Source: Verrucomicrobiota bacterium (GTDB taxonomy: Bacteria > Chlamydiota > Chlamydiia > Chlamydiales > Rhabdochlamydiaceae). From it: a stretch of 41,017 bases of DNA. The DNA is taken from positions 2,870 to 43,886 of the forward strand of contig JAFEGK010000012.1 in assembly GCA_018239985.1 (NCBI GenBank). Reading direction: 5' to 3'. This document shows positions 37,817 to 41,017 of this stretch, one piece after another (the first letter of the stretch is position 1; the number at the start of each line of letters is the position of its first letter). The notes under the pieces are model-generated. The model ran no database searches, had not been told where the DNA came from, and worked only from the letters and a program-made list of their open reading frames with translations. A program made the position numbers and the translations under genes.

Positions 37817-38965
37817 GTGTTACTGCTTTTAATCCGCTTTTTGCAAAGTTATTTTGGGATTCATGTCCCAGCAGCTTTTTCCTACTCTTCAACCAGGATG
37901 CTCCTTGCTGCGATCACCACCCTGCTGATCACCATTTTTGTAGGGCCTTACTGCATTCGCAGACTCTATGAATTGAAAACAGGCCAATCGATTAGGGTCG
38001 AAGATTGCCCCCTGCTTGTCGAACTCCATAAGAAAAAGAAAGATACCCCCACGATGGGAGGAATCCTCATCCTTTTTTCGATGTTGGTCGCGCTAGTCTT
38101 ATGGATGGATCTCAGAAGTATCTACACACTTATTTTCTTTATCAGCACCATTTTTTTAGGCCTCGTTGGTGGATTTGATGACTATCTGAAGATGAAGCAC
38201 AAAAATTCCAAAGGACTATCTTCTAAGAAAAAATTTGGCCTTCAATTGCTCCTTGCTTCCCTGATCGGCATCTATCTCATTTGGACCCCTGGACTTTTAG
38301 AATTTGGAGAGTGGTTTAGGGCCCCCAAAGAGTATTTCGGAACCTATTTTCTCCCTTTCATGAAAGGGCCCTTTTTTACTTTGGGTGGACCCCTGCTCAT
38401 TTTGGGCTTGTTGATCACTATTTTTGTCATTACCGGATCTTCCAATGCAGTCAACCTTACGGATGGTTTAGATGGACTGGCCGCTGGAACGATCACGATG
38501 GTTGCAGGTGTACTCGCTCTCTTTTCTTTTCTATCAAATAATCTGGAAGTAGCCCGTTACCTCAACATCCTCTATATTGAGGGGAGCGGAGAGATCGGCA
38601 TCTATCTGGCTGGAATGCTCGGCGCTTGCCTTGGATTTTTGTGGTATAACGGCTATCCAGCCCAAGTGTTCATGGGTGATACAGGCTCGCTCGCCCTTGG
38701 GGGCATCCTCGGAATCGCAGCCGTATTATTAAGAAGAGAAGTGCTTCTCGCTATCGTGGGAGGGGTATTTGTGATGGAAGCTCTTTCGGTCATTTTACAG
38801 GTCCTCAGTTATCGGTATAGGAATAAAAAAAGGATCTTTTTGTGCGCCCCCCTTCATCATCATTTTGAATTTAAAGGCTGGCCAGAGACGAAAGTTGTCA
38901 TACGGTTTTGGATCATCGCACTCATTTTAGGATTAATTGGGGTCATTTCGATCAAGATACAATGA
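37817..38965 (+). CDS. mraY: Phospho-N-acetylmuramoyl-pentapeptide-transferase
   Basis: A 382-residue polytopic enzyme that transfers phospho-MurNAc-pentapeptide onto undecaprenyl phosphate to make lipid I. Motifs: HKKKKDTPTMGG, GGFDDYLK, NAVNLTDGLDGLAAG, NGYPAQVFMGDTGSLALGG and the HHHFE box, with about ten helices. The start is taken as GTG at 37817, where the protein aligns with the usual N-terminus and GGAAG lies ten bases upstream; upstream in-frame codons lie within murF. The stop TGA overlaps the murD ATG. Confidence 0.94.
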   Translation: MLLLLIRFLQSYFGIHVPAAFSYSSTRMLLAAITTLLITIFVGPYCIRRLYELKTGQSIRVEDCPLLVELHKKKKDTPTMGGILILFSMLVALVLWMDLRSIYTLIFFISTIFLGLVGGFDDYLKMKHKNSKGLSSKKKFGLQLLLASLIGIYLIWTPGLLEFGEWFRAPKEYFGTYFLPFMKGPFFTLGGPLLILGLLITIFVITGSSNAVNLTDGLDGLAAGTITMVAGVLALFSFLSNNLEVARYLNILYIEGSGEIGIYLAGMLGACLGFLWYNGYPAQVFMGDTGSLALGGILGIAAVLLRREVLLAIVGGVFVMEALSVILQVLSYRYRNKKRIFLCAPLHHHFEFKGWPETKVVIRFWIIALILGLIGVISIKIQ

Positions 38966-40089
38966 AAGCACTCGTCTTAGGCCTTGGAATTAGTGGAAAA
39001 AGCGTCGTCAAATTTCTCGAGAAGCGAGGGTATACCGTCATCGGTGTTGATGACAAAGTTGCACCGCAAAATTTTGAAACCTTAAAAGACTTTGACCTTT
39101 TTGTTCCCTCTCCTGGAATTCCCAGAACACATCGCCTCTACAAAATGGCAGTTGAAGAAAAAATACCGATAGCAGGCGATGTCCAGCTGGCCCTTGGCGA
39201 GTGCAAGCAGAGCTGCATCGGGGTCACGGGATCTAATGGCAAAACAACCACCGTCAAAATGATCGAGCATTGCCTCAATGCGTGCGGCAAGAAAGCCCGT
39301 GCTGTTGGTAACGTCGGTGATCCGATAGCTGATTTTCTTGGTGGGGATGAAATTCTTGTCGTTGAATTGAGTTCCTATCAACTCGAGACACTGACTGCGA
39401 AGGTTTTTGATGTGGGAATCATCCTAAATATTTTCGAAAATCATTTAGACCGTTATGACAGTTTTGGGGAGTACGCAAGGGCGAAAGTGCGCCTTGAGCA
39501 CTGCATCAAATCAGAAGGGAAATTCTATGTTCACCGCTCGGTAGATCCGAAACTATTTGCGAGCCGAATCATCGAATATTCTGGTGAAAACGATGAGGCT
39601 GCTTATCTTGCATGCGCCTACTTTGGTATCGATCGAAAGTCATTCGATGCAGCGCTTTCTTCTTTTGTAAAACCACCTCATCGGATAGAATTTGTCGCTA
39701 AAATCGACGGAGTTTCTTACTATAACGACAGCAAGGGAACTAATACCGCAGCCATCATCAAAGCTCTCGAAGTGCTAAATCGAGAAGTGGTGTTGATCGC
39801 AGGCGGGCAGGATAAAGGACTCAATTTTGATCCCCTTTGTGCTTACAAAGATCAGTTGTCTTCAGTTGTTGTATACGGAGAGGCTCGCGAAAAAATTGCC
39901 ACTGCTTTAAAACAGATGATAGATGTCCATGTCGTCATTACGCTGCAAGAGGCAGTAGAATGTGCACGGAGACTTGTGAAAAAAGAGGGAACCATCCTTT
40001 TTTCACCTGGATGTGCGAGTTTTGATGCGTTTAAAAATTATGCCGAACGTGGAGAGGCATTTAGACAGTATGTAAGGAGTGAGAGATGA
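38962..40089 (+). CDS. murD: UDP-N-acetylmuramoylalanine--D-glutamate ligase
   Basis: A 375-residue Mur ligase adding D-Glu. N-terminal ALVLGLGISGKSVVKFL, ATP loop GVTGSNGKTTTVKM (about 93-106), ELSSYQLET, NIFENHLDRY, the PHRIEFV region and YNDSKGTNTAA are typical. It is clearly shorter than E. coli MurD (438), mostly by reduced loops in the middle and C-terminal domains. It overlaps mraY and the LysM gene by ATGA at both ends, which implies coupled translation. Confidence 0.95.
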   Translation: MKALVLGLGISGKSVVKFLEKRGYTVIGVDDKVAPQNFETLKDFDLFVPSPGIPRTHRLYKMAVEEKIPIAGDVQLALGECKQSCIGVTGSNGKTTTVKMIEHCLNACGKKARAVGNVGDPIADFLGGDEILVVELSSYQLETLTAKVFDVGIILNIFENHLDRYDSFGEYARAKVRLEHCIKSEGKFYVHRSVDPKLFASRIIEYSGENDEAAYLACAYFGIDRKSFDAALSSFVKPPHRIEFVAKIDGVSYYNDSKGTNTAAIIKALEVLNREVVLIAGGQDKGLNFDPLCAYKDQLSSVVVYGEAREKIATALKQMIDVHVVITLQEAVECARRLVKKEGTILFSPGCASFDAFKNYAERGEAFRQYVRSER

Positions 40090-40766
40090 CCCGCAAAGAC
40101 ACAATTATTATAGCCGTTCTTGTCAACGCTGCGCTTTTAATTGCATTATTCGTCACAGCCATTAAGCGTGAAGATACTCCACACCAAGAAGAAAAGATCG
40201 CAGCCAATACTCAGTTAATCGCCATTCCAGAAACTGACAAAAATGAAATTAAAGCGGCTCAAGGGGATGAAATTGATCTTGTTCTGAAGGAATTTTCCGA
40301 GAAGAAAACAGAAGTTACCGCGGTAGAAGACACCGCCAAAATTGATTTTGTAAAAGAGTTAGAAGCGATCACTAAGAGTGTCAGTGAGATGCCTCAAGAA
40401 GCGGCTAGCACCGAGTCAGCAGATTTTATAAAAGTGACTGTGAAAAAAGGGGATGTGCTTGAGAAAATTGCTCGCGCTAACCAGAGTACTGTCGATGAAA
40501 TCATCCGCGTGAATCAGCTGAAAAGCTCGATGCTACAAATAGGCCAAACCCTCAAAATTCCTCGCAAGGGACAAACAGCATCAATCGCAAAAGCATCTAT
40601 AGAGAGCAGCGGACCCGAATACTACGTGGTGAAACAAGGAGACAATCCTTGGGCGATAGCTGTGAAAAATCATCTTAAAGTCGATGAATTGCTCAAGCTT
40701 AACAACCTGACAGAAGAGAAAGCTCGACACCTGAAACCTGGCGACAAACTCCGTATCCGTAAATAG
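40086..40766 (+). CDS. LysM-domain membrane-anchored protein (NlpD-like position)
   Basis: A 226-residue protein with an N-terminal signal anchor (about 8-24), an acidic low-complexity region (25-110) and two LysM domains, FIKVTVKKGDVLEKIARANQ (from about 113) and EYYVVKQGDNPWAIAVKNHL (from about 177), each ending in LKIP/LRIRK. LysM domains bind peptidoglycan or chitin. No M23 peptidase domain follows, unlike classical NlpD, so it probably binds septal peptidoglycan without cutting it. The place right after murD matches chlamydial nlpD (CT759, from memory). Next in C. trachomatis would be ftsW; here only repeats follow to the window end. Confidence 0.85.
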   Translation: MTRKDTIIIAVLVNAALLIALFVTAIKREDTPHQEEKIAANTQLIAIPETDKNEIKAAQGDEIDLVLKEFSEKKTEVTAVEDTAKIDFVKELEAITKSVSEMPQEAASTESADFIKVTVKKGDVLEKIARANQSTVDEIIRVNQLKSSMLQIGQTLKIPRKGQTASIAKASIESSGPEYYVVKQGDNPWAIAVKNHLKVDELLKLNNLTEEKARHLKPGDKLRIRK

Positions 40767-40776
40767 AGTTGACTAA

Positions 40777-40788
40777 GAGACTGTTAAC
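40777..40788. repeat. Solo terminal fragment of GAGACTGTCC family
   Basis: TAA followed by GAGACTGTTAAC matches the first bases of the element at 10850 (GAGACTGTCCAC) with two changes. It lies 10 bases after the LysM gene stop codon and has no partner. Confidence 0.4.
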
Positions 40789-40804
40789 TGATTTCGTTTC
40801 GTCG

Positions 40805-40871
40805 CTTTTTTGAGGATTTTTGGCAAATTTTCTCTTCCTTTGTTGGGGGTAATATTCGTTGGTTGATATAA
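40805..40871. repeat. Left half of the CTCTTCCTTTGTTGGGGGT foldback element, disrupted
   Basis: Nearly identical to 11668-11732 (TTTTTTGAGGATTTTT, GGCAAATTTTCTCTTCC, TTGTTGGGGGTAATATnCG). It stops exactly at GATATAA, where the intact copy continues with the right arm; here GAGACTG of the next element follows. This shows one element inserted in another at a TAA. Confidence 0.75.
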
Positions 40872-40978
40872 GAGACTGTACACAAACCCAGGTTTCGCCA
40901 ATTTTCGGGCTTATTTTGGCCGCTTTTCGATTCAAAAGAACCCGCAAATTGGCTGAAACTTAGTTTGTGGACAGCCTC
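40872..40978. repeat. Short GAGACTGTCC-family element lacking the central hairpin
   Basis: A 107 bp version of 10850-11019: GAGACTGTACACAAACCCAGG to AGTTTGTGGACAGCCTC. The central GGGGGT...ACCCCC hairpin (about 63 bp) is absent. Left flank is TAA, right flank TCA, so no clean duplication remains; the right half of the interrupted target is missing as well, which suggests a deletion at that side. Confidence 0.8.
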
Positions 40979-41017
40979 TCAAAGGGCAGCAATATACTGA
41001 ACTAGACTTTTTGCAGG

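Noticed and set aside
1-41017. CRISPR array or defence island
   Set aside because: No regularly spaced direct repeats and no cas, restriction or toxin-antitoxin genes were seen; the repeats present are irregularly placed palindromes.

Overview
The window reads as a contiguous chromosomal segment of a member of the Chlamydiae, most probably an environmental (amoeba-associated, Parachlamydiales-type) lineage rather than a pathogenic Chlamydia. Reasons: an E1 alpha/beta fusion next to a UPF0158 (CT429-type) protein, serS beside a VIT-like membrane protein and a metal P-type ATPase (as I recall CT727-CT729), dnaX-ybaB near ptsI-ptsH-hprK and comEC (as I recall CT334-CT339), yycJ and ftsK (CT738/CT739), and a GroEL paralogue and metallophosphoesterase close to murF-mraY-murD-LysM (CT754-CT759). 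These locus comparisons are from memory, not from a search. DUF378, MsrQ-like, VKOR-like and receiver-MBL genes are additions that I do not associate with the reduced pathogenic genomes.

Layout. 1-5300: a minus-strand operon serS > M18 aminopeptidase > VIT1-like > P1B-4 ATPase, every junction a 4-base ATGA/GTGA overlap, behind a near-consensus promoter. 5600-10550: a membrane protein, the UPF0158 protein, the E1 fusion, a small coiled-coil protein and the YycJ-like hydrolase. 10550-12110: a repeat-rich, gene-poor stretch with one small DUF378 gene, a broken gene and at least five foldback elements. 12110-16400: uppP > ftsK > receiver-MBL, all on the minus strand. 16477-20415: MsrQ-like, ogt, tRNA-His, comEC, ndh. 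20485-26348: hprK-ptsH-ptsI, a VKOR-like/SPW-like pair, then dnaX-ybaB on the other strand. 26468-28588: a PgpH-like HD phosphodiesterase. 28755-36030: a minus-strand run tRNA-Cys > rsmI > coaX > groEL paralogue > Lys-rich protein > metallophosphoesterase > YkgJ-like > phosphohexomutase > SDR. 36124-40766: a small membrane protein and the murF-mraY-murD-LysM peptidoglycan operon. The last 250 bases are repeats again.

The most unusual content is non-coding: several unrelated families of 107-172 bp foldback (near fully palindromic) elements that look like MITEs. They are bounded by short direct repeats of different length per family (TAA, AATA, TACTA, TATA) and repeatedly sit exactly on stop codons. 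One interrupts a small membrane-protein gene whose reading frame is restored when the element and one TAA copy are removed. Two copies of another family show a compensatory base-pair change.

Functional themes: metal homeostasis (P1B-4 ATPase with VIT-like transporter), peptidoglycan/lipid II synthesis (murF, mraY, murD, uppP), cell-division DNA translocation (ftsK), a regulatory-only PTS (HPrK, HPr, EI, no EIIB/C here), respiration (NDH-2), probable c-di-AMP turnover, DNA repair and replication (ogt, dnaX, ybaB, comEC) and translation (serS, rsmI, two tRNAs).
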